The notes under the pieces were generated by a model. That model ran no database searches. It was not told where the DNA came from and saw only the letters and a program-made list of their open reading frames with translations. Below are positions 18,531-26,680 of a stretch of DNA of 64,000 nucleotides, piece by piece. This DNA comes from Pseudomonas yamanorum (lineage in GTDB: Bacteria > Pseudomonadota > Gammaproteobacteria > Pseudomonadales > Pseudomonadaceae). The position numbers and the translations under genes were made by a program. The stretch covers positions 3,596,001 to 3,660,000 of the forward strand of contig NZ_LT629793.1 of NCBI RefSeq assembly GCF_900105735.1. The letters are read 5' to 3'. Within the stretch, counting starts at the first letter, position 1. Every line of letters starts with the position of its first letter.

Positions 18531-18911
18531 ATGAAATTTCGTTTTCTTCTCTGGATGCTTGGCCTGTTGATGGGCAAAGCCAGCCGCACCAACCCTGCGT
18601 TCCAGCAGCAGTTGGGTGACAAGGACCTGGCGTTCCAGCTGCAGACCCTCGACGGCAAGGTTGCCCGTCACTTCATCGTCAAAGACCAGCGCATTACCAG
18701 CCGTTCGGGTGTTCATCCCGCGCCTGCGTTCGCCATCGCCTTTAAAGACGCTGCCTACGGCTTCGCCACGATGCAGGCGAAGAACAAGCAACTGGCGTTC
18801 ATGACGGGGATTCAGGACAAGTCGATCCAGATCAAGGGCAACCCGGCGCTGGTGATCTGGTTCCAGGGGTTGACCAAGTATTTGAAGCCGAAGAAAAAGC
18901 CGAAGGCTTAA
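18531..18911 (+). CDS. Conserved hypothetical protein, possible SCP2-like fold
   Basis: The 126-residue product has a short hydrophobic N-terminus (MKFRFLLWMLGLLMGKA), then alternating strands (LAFQLQTLDGKVARHFIV, FAIAFKDAAYGFATM) and a KGNPALVIWFQGLTKYLKPKKK tail. The strand pattern and KGNPALVIWF region resemble sterol-carrier-protein-2-like domains, but this is a weak resemblance, not a recognised match. ATG 18531 is preferred over an upstream GTG at 18525. It sits between the T6SS locus and the conserved recG block, at the synteny junction, and its stop is followed by a REPIN. No function can be assigned. Confidence 0.7.
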   Translation: MKFRFLLWMLGLLMGKASRTNPAFQQQLGDKDLAFQLQTLDGKVARHFIVKDQRITSRSGVHPAPAFAIAFKDAAYGFATMQAKNKQLAFMTGIQDKSIQIKGNPALVIWFQGLTKYLKPKKKPKA

Positions 18912-18926
18912 GACCGAGGTGAATTC

Positions 18927-19007
18927 ATCGCAGGCAAGCCAGCTCCCACATGTACCGCGTTTCTATAGGTAGAACTCGGTCAGTGTGGGAGCTGGCTTGC
19001 CTGCGAT
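18927..19007. repeat. REPIN (paired REP elements), ...GCTGGCTTGCCTGCGAT type
   Basis: Two inverted 24-bp REP copies (18927-18950 and 18984-19007) are perfect reverse complements separated by 33 bp. The core is TGTGGGAGCTGGCTTGCC. It lies between two convergent genes. The same class recurs at 60373-60462 and in one half of the pair at 48154-48244. Confidence 0.9.
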
Positions 19008-19029
19008 AGCGGTATCACAGGCGCCCGAT

Positions 19030-20430
19030 TTATCCCTGACTGAACTGCGACGCCAACTCGCGCAACAACGTTTCCGCGTCCAGCACCTTGCTCACCACAT
19101 CCTCTGCCTTGTCCCGGGCCAGCCCCAGGCGCTCCAGCAGTTCGTCCGGGATGGCTTCATCCGGCCCGGAGCCGATGCCACGGCTGCGCAACAAGCGCAC
19201 GGCCAGGCACACCAGGTTCGGGTATTCCGCATATTGGCCGTCGTAGGTCGGATCGTGCTGGAAGCGCAGGGCCGTGGACAGTTCGTCCGGCATGTCCCAA
19301 TAACGCATCAACCACGCACCAATCTGCTCGCGGCTGATGCCCAGCAGGTGCTGTTCGATGTAGCTGTGGCACAGGTGCGGATTGACCTCCAGGTGCCGGC
19401 AGATCAGCGAGAAATGCGGCGGGAAGACGTGGGCCAGCAACAGGTAGCCGAAGTTGTGCAGCAGGCCGGCCAGGTAGGTCAGGCCGGCTTCCGGGCGCTG
19501 GGCGCGGGGCATGGCGCGGGTCAGGCCTTCGATGACGGCGGCGGTGTAGATCGACTGGTGCCAGTACGGCGTGGCCTGTTGCGGGTGGTCCTTGGGCAGG
19601 CTCAAGGTCTTGCCCAGGGCCAGGCCCAGCGCGAGGTTGATCACCAGGTCAAAGCCCAGCACGCGAACGATGGCGTCTTCCACCGAGCGGATCTTGCCCG
19701 GCGAGGCGTAGTAGGGCGACGCAGCCCAGCTCACCACTTGGGCGGCCAGGGCCGGGTCGGTTTCGACGACGCCGGTGATGTCGTCGATGGTGGCGTTGGG
19801 ATCGACCCGCAGCTTGATGATCTTTTGCGCGGTATCGGCCAGCGGTGGAATCTCGATGGTCGCTTCCAGGCGCTGCTGGATACGGCGGGCGGTGAACGCC
19901 TGCATCGCCTGGGTGATTTCCTCGCGGTCGTCGTTGGGGCGATCGAGGTTTGGCCGGATGTTGCTCAGCGGTTCGCCGAAATGCGCGGCGCTGGCCTTGG
20001 TCAGCATGCTCTTGAAGGCCTCGCTGGAAATCTCCAGCAGCAGCCCGGCTTCGCCCGAGTGCACCAGCACGGTCGGCTCGCGCAACAGGCTTTCTTCGTA
20101 CAGGCACGGGGAGCTGGTCAGCGGCGGCAGGCCGGGCAGCAGGCTCAGGCTGTGCTTGCCGAGCATGCGCTCGAGGCGCTCCGGCGATACGGCCGTGAGG
20201 CGGCGGCCGGTGAGTTCGGCCAGGCGGTTGAGGTCCAGCAGTTGGTTCTGCGGAAACAGCACCATGAGTGCACCCACGGCATCATCGAGCAGCACGGCCT
20301 GAACCTTCTGTGCCGGGTTCAGGCCAGGGCGTTCGGTAACTTCCGTGTAGCTGATAGCGAGCTTTGCAAGCAGCGTCCGAATCACCGAGGGTGCGGTCGG
20401 TGGGGCTGTGGCGAGGGCAACTTCTGACAT
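19030..20430 (-). CDS. HDOD-domain signalling protein with N-terminal YbaK-like region
   Basis: HDOD proteins are degenerate HD-domain regulators linked to signalling, motility and stress. From ATG 20430 the product is 466 residues. The first ~160 resemble a YbaK/ProX-type deacylase fold (AQKVQAVLLDDAVGALMVLFPQ, LAELTGRRLTAV). The C-terminal two thirds are HDOD (IPPLADTAQKIIKLR, DPALAAQVVSWAASPYY, TYLAGLLHNFGYLLLAHVF). The HNFG replaces the metal-binding HD pair. An upstream in-frame ATG at 20457 lacks a ribosome site. It is oriented as recG and corresponds by position, from memory, to PAO1 PA5346. The N-terminal assignment is tentative. Confidence 0.85.
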   Translation of the reverse strand: MSEVALATAPPTAPSVIRTLLAKLAISYTEVTERPGLNPAQKVQAVLLDDAVGALMVLFPQNQLLDLNRLAELTGRRLTAVSPERLERMLGKHSLSLLPGLPPLTSSPCLYEESLLREPTVLVHSGEAGLLLEISSEAFKSMLTKASAAHFGEPLSNIRPNLDRPNDDREEITQAMQAFTARRIQQRLEATIEIPPLADTAQKIIKLRVDPNATIDDITGVVETDPALAAQVVSWAASPYYASPGKIRSVEDAIVRVLGFDLVINLALGLALGKTLSLPKDHPQQATPYWHQSIYTAAVIEGLTRAMPRAQRPEAGLTYLAGLLHNFGYLLLAHVFPPHFSLICRHLEVNPHLCHSYIEQHLLGISREQIGAWLMRYWDMPDELSTALRFQHDPTYDGQYAEYPNLVCLAVRLLRSRGIGSGPDEAIPDELLERLGLARDKAEDVVSKVLDAETLLRELASQFSQG

Positions 20431-20508
20431 GGCCTGAATCCAATTTCCTACAGTCATTGGAGTATAACCAGCTTGATACAAGTGAGGGTCGTCTAAGTGA
20501 GTCAGCCG

Positions 20509-22584
20509 TCACACTTGGCCGTATTGCTGCCCATGCCTGAGCCAGCGATCCAGCAGCGGGCTGACATGTTCAGGCCAGCGCTCGATCAACGCCTGGGCGG
20601 CATCGCGCACGGCGGGCAACAGGTCGGCATCGCGCATCAGGTCGGCCACCTTGAATTGCAGCAGGCCGGTCTGGCGGGTGCCAAGCATTTCGCCTGGGCC
20701 GCGCAGTTCGAGGTCTTTTTCGGCGATCACGAAACCGTCGTTGGTCTCACGCATGATGCCCAGGCGCTGGCGGCCAATCTGCGACAGCGGCGGGTGGTAC
20801 AGCAGCACACAATGGCTGGCAGCGCTGCCCCGGCCGACGCGGCCACGTAATTGGTGCAGTTGCGCCAGGCCCAGGCGCTCGGGGTTCTCGATGATCATCA
20901 GGCTGGCGTTGGGGACGTCCACGCCGACTTCGATCACCGTGGTCGCCACCAGCAATTGCAGGTTGCCGGCCTTGAACTCGGCCATCACCGCGGCCTTTTC
21001 CACCGGCTTCATGCGGCCGTGGATCAGCCCGACCTTGAGTTCGCCCAGGGCACTGGTGAGGTCTTCATAGGTGGTTTCGGCGGCCTGGCAAGTCAGCTCT
21101 TCCGACTCTTCGATCAGCGTGCACACCCAATACGCCTGGCGCCCTTCGGCACAGGCACCGCGCACCCGTTCGATCACTTCGACCCGGCGGGTATCGGTGA
21201 CCAGCACCGTGTTGACTGGCGTTCGGCCCGGCGGCAGTTCGTCGAGGATTGACGTGTCGAGGTCGGCGTACGCGCTCATGGCCAGGGTGCGCGGGATCGG
21301 CGTGGCAGTCATGATCAACTGGTGCGGGCTCATGCGGCCGCCCACGCCTTTCTGGCGCAAGGCCAGGCGCTGCTGCACGCCGAAGCGGTGTTGTTCGTCG
21401 ATGATCACCAGCGCCAGGTTCTTGAACTTCACTTCGTCCTGGAACAGCGCGTGGGTGCCCACCACCATCGGGGCGCCAGCGGCGATCTGTTCCAGGGCGG
21501 CTACACGGTTTTTACCCTTGAGCTTGCCGGCCAGCCACGCGACTTCCAGGCCCAGTGGTTCGAGCCAGCGCTTGAACGTGATGAAGTGCTGTTCGGCGAG
21601 AATCTCGGTGGGCGCCATCAGCGCCACTTGATAACCGGCTTCGAGGGCCTGCAAGGCGGCGAGGGCGGCGACCACGGTTTTACCCGCGCCCACGTCGCCC
21701 TGGATCAGCCGCAGCATGGGTTCTTTCTGGCTCAGGTCGTAGGCGATTTCATTGCCGACCCGTTGCTGGGCGCCGGTTGGTGCAAACCCCAGGTTGGCCA
21801 GGTATTGCGCGGGCAGGCGTGTAGCCTTGGGCATTGCCGGTGCGCGCAGGGAGCGCATGCTTTCGCGCAGGCGTTGCTGGGAGAGTTGGTGGGTCAGCAG
21901 TTCTTCAAACGCCAGGCGATGCTGGGCCCAGTGATGACCGAGGGCCAGTTCGTCGACATCGGCGTCGGCAGGTGGGTGATGCAGGTAGCGGATCGCATCA
22001 TCCAGTGGTGCCAATTGATAGTCGCGCGCCAGTTCCTGAGGCAGCCAGTCGGGCAGGCTTTTTGGCCCGAGCATCGTCAGGGTTTGCATGCACAACTGGC
22101 GCAGGCGCTGTTGGGTCAGGCCTTCGGTGAGCGGGTAGATCGGTGTGAGGGTGGTGTCCACCGGTGGCGGTTCGTCGCCGGTAATGGCGCGGTATTCCGG
22201 GTGGTAGATTTCCAGCCCCGAGGCGCCGGGCCGGGCTTCGCCGTAGCAACGCACGCGGGTGCCACGCTTGAGGCCTTCCTTCTGGGCGTTGCTGAAGTGG
22301 TAGAAGCGCAGGCTCAGGCCGCCGGTGCCGTCTTGCAGGCGCACGACCAAACTGCGGCGCTTGCCCATCACCACGTCGGCGCCGCTGACGGTGCCTTCAA
22401 CCACCGCGTCCTGCCCCGGGCGCAACTGGCCGATGGGCACCACGCGGGTGCGGTCCTGGTAACGCAGGGGCAGGTGGAACAACACGTCCTGGAGATTTTC
22501 CAGGCCGACCTTGGCCAATTTCTCGGCCATGGCCTCCCCGACACCCTTGAGTGCCGTCACCGACACCTGCGACAGCTCAGTCAT
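20509..22584 (-). CDS. recG: ATP-dependent DNA helicase RecG
   Basis: RecG remodels stalled replication forks and branch-migrates Holliday junctions. The 691-residue product has the wedge domain with an OB fold at the N-terminus (VSVTALKGVGEAMAEKLAKVG, then RYQDRT), Walker A GDVGAGKT, DEQH box (IIDEQHRFGVQQR), MTATPIPRT, and the C-terminal helicase lobe with QLHQLRGRVGRG. The start at 22584 lies 8 bp after the oxyR stop, so recG is translated with oxyR; an in-frame extension to 22626 would run into oxyR. Length is normal. Confidence 0.97.
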   Translation of the reverse strand: MTELSQVSVTALKGVGEAMAEKLAKVGLENLQDVLFHLPLRYQDRTRVVPIGQLRPGQDAVVEGTVSGADVVMGKRRSLVVRLQDGTGGLSLRFYHFSNAQKEGLKRGTRVRCYGEARPGASGLEIYHPEYRAITGDEPPPVDTTLTPIYPLTEGLTQQRLRQLCMQTLTMLGPKSLPDWLPQELARDYQLAPLDDAIRYLHHPPADADVDELALGHHWAQHRLAFEELLTHQLSQQRLRESMRSLRAPAMPKATRLPAQYLANLGFAPTGAQQRVGNEIAYDLSQKEPMLRLIQGDVGAGKTVVAALAALQALEAGYQVALMAPTEILAEQHFITFKRWLEPLGLEVAWLAGKLKGKNRVAALEQIAAGAPMVVGTHALFQDEVKFKNLALVIIDEQHRFGVQQRLALRQKGVGGRMSPHQLIMTATPIPRTLAMSAYADLDTSILDELPPGRTPVNTVLVTDTRRVEVIERVRGACAEGRQAYWVCTLIEESEELTCQAAETTYEDLTSALGELKVGLIHGRMKPVEKAAVMAEFKAGNLQLLVATTVIEVGVDVPNASLMIIENPERLGLAQLHQLRGRVGRGSAASHCVLLYHPPLSQIGRQRLGIMRETNDGFVIAEKDLELRGPGEMLGTRQTGLLQFKVADLMRDADLLPAVRDAAQALIERWPEHVSPLLDRWLRHGQQYGQV

Positions 22585-22592
22585 ACCGTTAC

Positions 22593-23513
22593 TTAGCTCG
22601 CAGCAGGCGGTTTGGCCACCGAACACAGGCGGATCGAGTCGGCGAGGATTTCAATCGCTTTCGGGCGCGGGAAGCTGGCGCGCCAGGCAATTGCCACGGT
22701 GCGGAATGGCACCGGCGGCGTCAGTGGGCGTACGGCAATCACGCCGGGGGCGTAGTGATGGCTGTCCACCGCCGACAACGGCAGGATCGAAATGCCCAGG
22801 CCGGACGCGACCATATGGCGAATGGTTTCCAGGGAACTGGACTCCACGGTGGTGTGCTTGGCGCCGTCGTTGCCTTTGGTCAGGGTCGGGCAGGCTTCCA
22901 GCACCTGGTCGCGGAAGCAATGGCCTTCGCCCAACAACAGCAGGCTCTTGTCGTTGAGCAGGGCGGCGTCGATGGTTTCTTTTTGCGTCCACGGGTGGGA
23001 CGCCGGCATCAGCACGTAGAACGGCTCATCGTAGAGCGGCAGGGTCAGCACGTCTGCCTCGTTGAACGGCAGGGCGATGATGATCGCGTCCAGCTCGCCG
23101 TTGCGCAGTTTGTCGCGCAGCACGTGGGTGAAGTTTTCTTCGATATACAGCGGCATCTGCGGCGCGACGCGGTGCAGTTGCGGAATCAAGTGCGGGAACA
23201 GGTACGGGCCGACGGTGTAGATGGCGCCGACTTTCAGCGGGGCGGTTAGCTGGTTTTTACCGGCCTGGGCCAGCTCGCGAATGCTTTGGGCCTGTTCCAG
23301 AACCTTCTGGGCCTGGGCAACGATGCCTTCGCCGACGGGCGTTAGGCGCACGGCGCTTTTGCTGCGCTCGAAAATCAGCACACCGAGTTCGTCTTCAAGC
23401 TTCTTCACACCCACCGACAGCGTCGGCTGGCTGACGTGGCAACGCTCGGCCGCGTGGCCGAAGTGCTGCTCTTGGGCGAGGGTAACGATGTAGCGTAATT
23501 CTGTAAGAGTCAT
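22593..23513 (-). CDS. oxyR: Hydrogen peroxide-sensing LysR-type regulator OxyR
   Basis: OxyR activates catalase and peroxiredoxin genes after forming a disulfide upon exposure to H2O2. The 306-residue product has an N-terminal LysR helix-turn-helix (ELRYIVTLAQEQHFGHAAE, SQPTLSVGVKKLEDE) and the redox pair in GHCFRDQVLEAC; the two cysteines fall at residues 199 and 208, the same numbers as in E. coli OxyR. It precedes recG by 8 bp, the oxyR-recG operon order known in Pseudomonas. The next upstream gene is the iron-uptake operon 113 bp away. Confidence 0.97.
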   Translation of the reverse strand: MTLTELRYIVTLAQEQHFGHAAERCHVSQPTLSVGVKKLEDELGVLIFERSKSAVRLTPVGEGIVAQAQKVLEQAQSIRELAQAGKNQLTAPLKVGAIYTVGPYLFPHLIPQLHRVAPQMPLYIEENFTHVLRDKLRNGELDAIIIALPFNEADVLTLPLYDEPFYVLMPASHPWTQKETIDAALLNDKSLLLLGEGHCFRDQVLEACPTLTKGNDGAKHTTVESSSLETIRHMVASGLGISILPLSAVDSHHYAPGVIAVRPLTPPVPFRTVAIAWRASFPRPKAIEILADSIRLCSVAKPPAAS

Positions 23514-23626
23514 AGCGGGCGTCCATGAGGTTGCGGGCCAAGCATACCGGCTGCAATCGATAGACGCACGTTATCAGACAGCATGGGGTTTACGACACCT
23601 GGTAATCAGGTATCGCATTCATGCTT

Positions 23627-24157
23627 TCAGCTTTGCGGGTATTTGAAGGTGAAGGTTTTGGTGAAGGGCCCCCACCATTCCGGTACGCCGGTTTCCTTGT
23701 CCACATGGTGGAAGAAGCCTTTGATTTGCGGGCTTTCATAGCGCAGCACCACGGTGTAGGTGCCGGGGCCGTCCATTTTCACGTTGTTGGCGTAGTGAGC
23801 GCCGTCTTTGGCCACCATCGGCAGCAGCGTGCCGATTTCCTTGTAGTCGGGCGAGCCTTGCTTGACCAGCGAGTAGGTGATGGTCAGGTAGGGCACCCAT
23901 TCACCATTGGACAGGCCGTACTTGTTGTCGGCGGTGGCGTGCACGTCCGTTTCAAGGTGCACCGAGTCCTTGCTCATCACCATGCCCGGCGGCATCGGGG
24001 CCATTTCGATGCCCACCAGATACGAGGAGGCGATTTCCATGTCGTTGACTTGGACGGGCCCGCCAATCGGGTATTCGCGGGCTTGGACCAGGGCGGAAGC
24101 GGCCAGGGCACTTGCAAGTACCAGTGCGGTGGCCAAGGGGTTGCGCAGGTGTTTCAT
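23627..24157 (-). CDS. Periplasmic P19/FtrA-like iron-uptake protein
   Basis: P19-type (Tp34/FetP/FtrA) proteins bind copper and iron in the periplasm and help FTR1 permeases import ferrous iron. The 176-residue product has a signal peptide (to about VQAREYP), then the family features: a Met/His-rich metal region (EIASSYLVGIEMAPMPPGM, SVHLETDVHA) and GAHYANNVKMDGPGTYTVV. It is the last gene of a three-gene operon: cupredoxin, FTR1 permease, P19. A Fur-like site precedes the operon. It could be called FtrA or FetP; the equivalence to a named system is uncertain. Confidence 0.88.
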   Translation of the reverse strand: MKHLRNPLATALVLASALAASALVQAREYPIGGPVQVNDMEIASSYLVGIEMAPMPPGMVMSKDSVHLETDVHATADNKYGLSNGEWVPYLTITYSLVKQGSPDYKEIGTLLPMVAKDGAHYANNVKMDGPGTYTVVLRYESPQIKGFFHHVDKETGVPEWWGPFTKTFTFKYPQS

Positions 24158-24177
24158 GGTGGGGCTCCTCGGGGACG

Positions 24178-24996
24178 TTAACGTGATTGCGTCGGGCGTG
24201 AATGCATCAAGCGGTTACCGAGCACCAGGAGCGCGAGGGTGACGGACCAGGCGACCAACTGGACCCCCAGCGGCCGGTCGGTGTAGCCCACCAGCGCGGT
24301 CAGTGCCCGGCCGGTAAGGCTGGCTTCGGAGACCAGCCAGGAGGTGTCCCAGAGCTGGTAGCCCCAGGCGGGAATCAGGTCGATACCGGCAAGGATCGCA
24401 GCGGCCCGGCCGGCCATGCCGGCGGCGAGCAAGGCGATCATCCAGCCGGTAATCGAGAACAGACGCTTGAGGCTGATGGCGACCAGGCCGCGATACATCA
24501 GCCAAGACAACGCGGCCCCGGCGGCGATGCCGAGCACGCCGCCTGCCAGCATCGAGAGCGGGTCTGCCTGGCTCGACGCGGCGATGCCGTAAAGGAACAG
24601 CACGATTTCCGAGCCTTCGCGCAGCACGGCCACGGTGATGACCACGGCCAGGGCCCAGAGGGATTTTTCGCCAGTGAGTACCGCATTGCCGGCGCTGCGC
24701 AGTTGGGTCGCCAGCTCGCGTCCGTGACTGGCCATCCACAGGTTGTGCCAGCCCAGCATCACCACGGCGACCACCAGAATGGCCGCGTTGAAGATTTCCT
24801 GGCCGAAGCCTTGCAGCGCCTGGGTGATTGCGCCGGTAAACAGCGCCAAGATGCCGGCACCGAGTACGCCGGCCGCAATCCCTCCACCGATAAACAGGCC
24901 ACGCCGAGCCAGACCTTGGGTGGCGGCCATCACGATGCCCACCACAATCCCGGCTTCCAGCACTTCTCGAAACACGATCAACAGACAGGCCAGCAT
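24178..24996 (-). CDS. FTR1-family high-affinity iron permease (EfeU/FtrC-like)
   Basis: FTR1 permeases move iron across the inner membrane after periplasmic oxidation. The 272-residue product has about seven membrane helices and both signature REXXE motifs: REVLE (residues 10-14) in the first helix and REGSE in the fourth, the ion-translocating glutamates. It starts 3 bp after the cupredoxin stop and ends 20 bp before the P19 gene. No signal peptide is needed. Family assignment is secure; the donor is probably the linked P19 protein. Confidence 0.93.
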   Translation of the reverse strand: MLACLLIVFREVLEAGIVVGIVMAATQGLARRGLFIGGGIAAGVLGAGILALFTGAITQALQGFGQEIFNAAILVVAVVMLGWHNLWMASHGRELATQLRSAGNAVLTGEKSLWALAVVITVAVLREGSEIVLFLYGIAASSQADPLSMLAGGVLGIAAGAALSWLMYRGLVAISLKRLFSITGWMIALLAAGMAGRAAAILAGIDLIPAWGYQLWDTSWLVSEASLTGRALTALVGYTDRPLGVQLVAWSVTLALLVLGNRLMHSRPTQSR

Positions 24997-24999
24997 GGC

Positions 25000-25335
25000 T
25001 TACTCCTTGGCCGCGACAGCAGTGACCGTGCCTTTGGCCTGGTCCGGGTGGTAGTCATCGAAGAAGGTGTAGGTGCCGGGATGCAGCGGGCCGGCAAACA
25101 CCGTGACGGTGTTGCCGGGGACGATGATTTTTTCGAATTTCATGTCGTAGCTTTCGAACTCATCGACGCTTTCGTCGTGGCTGGTGAGTTGAATGCGGAA
25201 ACGCTCACCGGCCGGCACCTCGAACGTCGAGGGACTGAAGGTGTGGTTTTGAATGACCAGGGTGACCAGCTGATCTGCCTGCGCTGCGACGGGAAAAACC
25301 AGTAGGAGGAGAGCCAGCCGGGCAAGGTTGGGCAT
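25000..25335 (-). CDS. Periplasmic cupredoxin-domain protein of the iron-uptake operon (FtrB-like)
   Basis: The 111-residue product has a signal peptide (LARLALLLLVFPVAAQA) and one cupredoxin-like beta domain: VIQNHTFSPSTFEVPAGERF, then GTYTFFDDYHPDQAKG. The canonical blue-copper Cys is absent at the C-terminal loop, and His/Asp-rich residues replace it, as in FtrB/EfeO-N type domains. It is the first gene of the operon with FTR1 and P19 and has a Fur-box match 12 bp upstream. The likely role is oxidation or handling of ferrous iron for the permease; this is inference from context. Confidence 0.85.
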   Translation of the reverse strand: MPNLARLALLLLVFPVAAQADQLVTLVIQNHTFSPSTFEVPAGERFRIQLTSHDESVDEFESYDMKFEKIIVPGNTVTVFAGPLHPGTYTFFDDYHPDQAKGTVTAVAAKE

Positions 25336-25346
25336 GCCGAATGTCC

Positions 25347-25365
25347 GCTAATGAGAACGATTCGC
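25347..25365 (-). promoter_or_regulatory. Putative Fur box upstream of the cupredoxin-FTR1-P19 operon
   Basis: GCTAATGAGAACGATTCGC matches the 19-bp Fur consensus GATAATGATAATCATTATC at 13 of 19 positions by hand alignment, 12 bp before the first start codon. Iron-responsive repression of this operon is therefore expected. Confidence 0.6.
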
Positions 25366-25469
25366 GGATAATTGGCTTTGTCTTTAAATGTTACAAGTGA
25401 AGATCGTGTTAGGTGCCAGCTTGTTCAAGCCTGGTTCAGGTTGCGGGATGTGCGGGGGAGTGAGCAGCA

Positions 25470-25497
25470 ACCGTAGGCACCCGAGGGTGCCTACGGT
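25470..25497 (-). terminator. Terminator-like hairpin after tonB
   Basis: A perfect 12-bp stem (ACCGTAGGCACC / GGTGCCTACGGT) with loop CGAG begins 5 bp past the tonB stop. The T-run on the reverse strand is weak, but stem strength and position fit a terminator for exbB-exbD-tonB. Confidence 0.65.
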
Positions 25498-25502
25498 GAG
25501 GA

Positions 25503-26252
25503 TTACCGGCGACGTTTTTCGATGTTGTAAACGAACGGCGCAACGATCTCGATGCTGCCGCCTTTCAACATGTCGGCCGGTGGCTTGGGCAGCGGCTGGG
25601 CGCGACGGATCATGTCGAGGGTGGCGCGGTCCAGATCGGCGTTGCCAGAGCGGCCCACCAGTTCATAGGACAGCACGTTGCCATCGGCATCCACCACGAA
25701 ACGCAAGCGGTTCAGGCCTTCCTTGCCACGGGCCTGGGCGCCCGGCGGGTACTTCTTGTACTTCTGCAGGTGGCCCAGCAGGGTACTTTCCCAGGTGGCC
25801 TTGGCCGCGATCTGCTGCGGTGAAGGGCCCGGTTGTGGCTGAGCGGACTTCTCCGTAGGCGCGTTGTTCTGCGGAGTTTCGCTCGGCGGCTCTTCGGAAG
25901 GTTTTTCCTTGGGCGGATCGGGCTTCTTCTCCACAGGCTTGGGCGGCTGTGGTTTTGGCTTGGGCTTGACCGGCTTTGGCACCTGGATCGTCGGCTTCGG
26001 TGCCTCGGCCAGCTTCGGCAATGGCAGCTCTTCCACCGGAGCAGGCGGTTGTGGCGGCGTGATCACCTTCGGCGGGGCCGGAGGTGGTGGCGCCGGCATC
26101 GGTGCCAGGTCGATGACCATGGCAGCCGGAGGCAGCTGGACCATGTGTGGCGCCGACCACTGGAGCGCGATGATGATCGCGACGGCGTGGACGCCCAGCA
26201 CGACGGCGAGGCTGGTGCCATAACGCGTCAGTTTGTGGCGCGTCGTGATCAT
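25503..26252 (-). CDS. tonB: TonB energy-transducing protein
   Basis: TonB transmits proton-motive force from ExbB-ExbD to outer-membrane receptors for siderophores and other ligands. The 249-residue product has an N-terminal membrane anchor (SLAVVLGVHAVAIIIAL), a long Pro/Lys/Glu-rich periplasmic spacer (about residues 50-155) and the C-terminal domain (YPPGAQARGKEGLNRLRFVV, NADLDRATLDMIRRAQPLP). It overlaps exbD by 4 bp (ATGA) and ends the exbB-exbD-tonB operon. Confidence 0.95.
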   Translation of the reverse strand: MITTRHKLTRYGTSLAVVLGVHAVAIIIALQWSAPHMVQLPPAAMVIDLAPMPAPPPPAPPKVITPPQPPAPVEELPLPKLAEAPKPTIQVPKPVKPKPKPQPPKPVEKKPDPPKEKPSEEPPSETPQNNAPTEKSAQPQPGPSPQQIAAKATWESTLLGHLQKYKKYPPGAQARGKEGLNRLRFVVDADGNVLSYELVGRSGNADLDRATLDMIRRAQPLPKPPADMLKGGSIEIVAPFVYNIEKRRR

Positions 26253-26674
26253 TTCTTGGCTGCCGTCTCAAGTCCGACCAGGCCTACCTTGAGGTAGCCG
26301 GCTGCCCGCAGGGCATCCATCACGCTCATCAGGTCGCCGTAGTCCACGCCCTTGTCGGCCTGGAAGAAGATGGTCGTGTCTTTCTTGCCCTGGGTCTTGG
26401 CGTCGAGCACCGCGCCCAGGGTTTCGGATTTGACTTCTTCTTCGCCCAGGAACAGACGCTGGTCCGCCTTGACGCTGAGGAATATCGGTTTCTCCGGCCG
26501 CGGCGCAGGTTTCGCGCTGGAAGCGGGCAGGTCGACCTTGATGTCCACAGTGGCCAGTGGTGCGGCCACCATGAAGATGATCAGCAGCACCAGCATCACG
26601 TCAATAAACGGTGTGACGTTGATTTCGTGGTTCTCGACGAGCTCGTCGTCGCCTTGATTCAAATGCAGGCCCAT
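26249..26674 (-). CDS. exbD: ExbD biopolymer transport protein
   Basis: ExbD is the stator subunit that carries the proton-accepting Asp of the TonB motor. The 141-residue product has a short cytoplasmic N-terminus, one membrane helix (NVTPFIDVMLVLLIIFMVAA) with the conserved Asp in FID, and a periplasmic domain. It is downstream of exbB (6-bp gap) and overlaps tonB by 4 bp. Length is normal. Confidence 0.96.
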   Translation of the reverse strand: MGLHLNQGDDELVENHEINVTPFIDVMLVLLIIFMVAAPLATVDIKVDLPASSAKPAPRPEKPIFLSVKADQRLFLGEEEVKSETLGAVLDAKTQGKKDTTIFFQADKGVDYGDLMSVMDALRAAGYLKVGLVGLETAAKK

Positions 26675-26680
26675 GGCCGA

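Noticed and set aside
19030..20481. Upstream start (MTVGNW or earlier) for the HDOD gene
   Set aside because: No ribosome site before those codons; MSEVALATAP at 20430 gives a more typical N-terminus.
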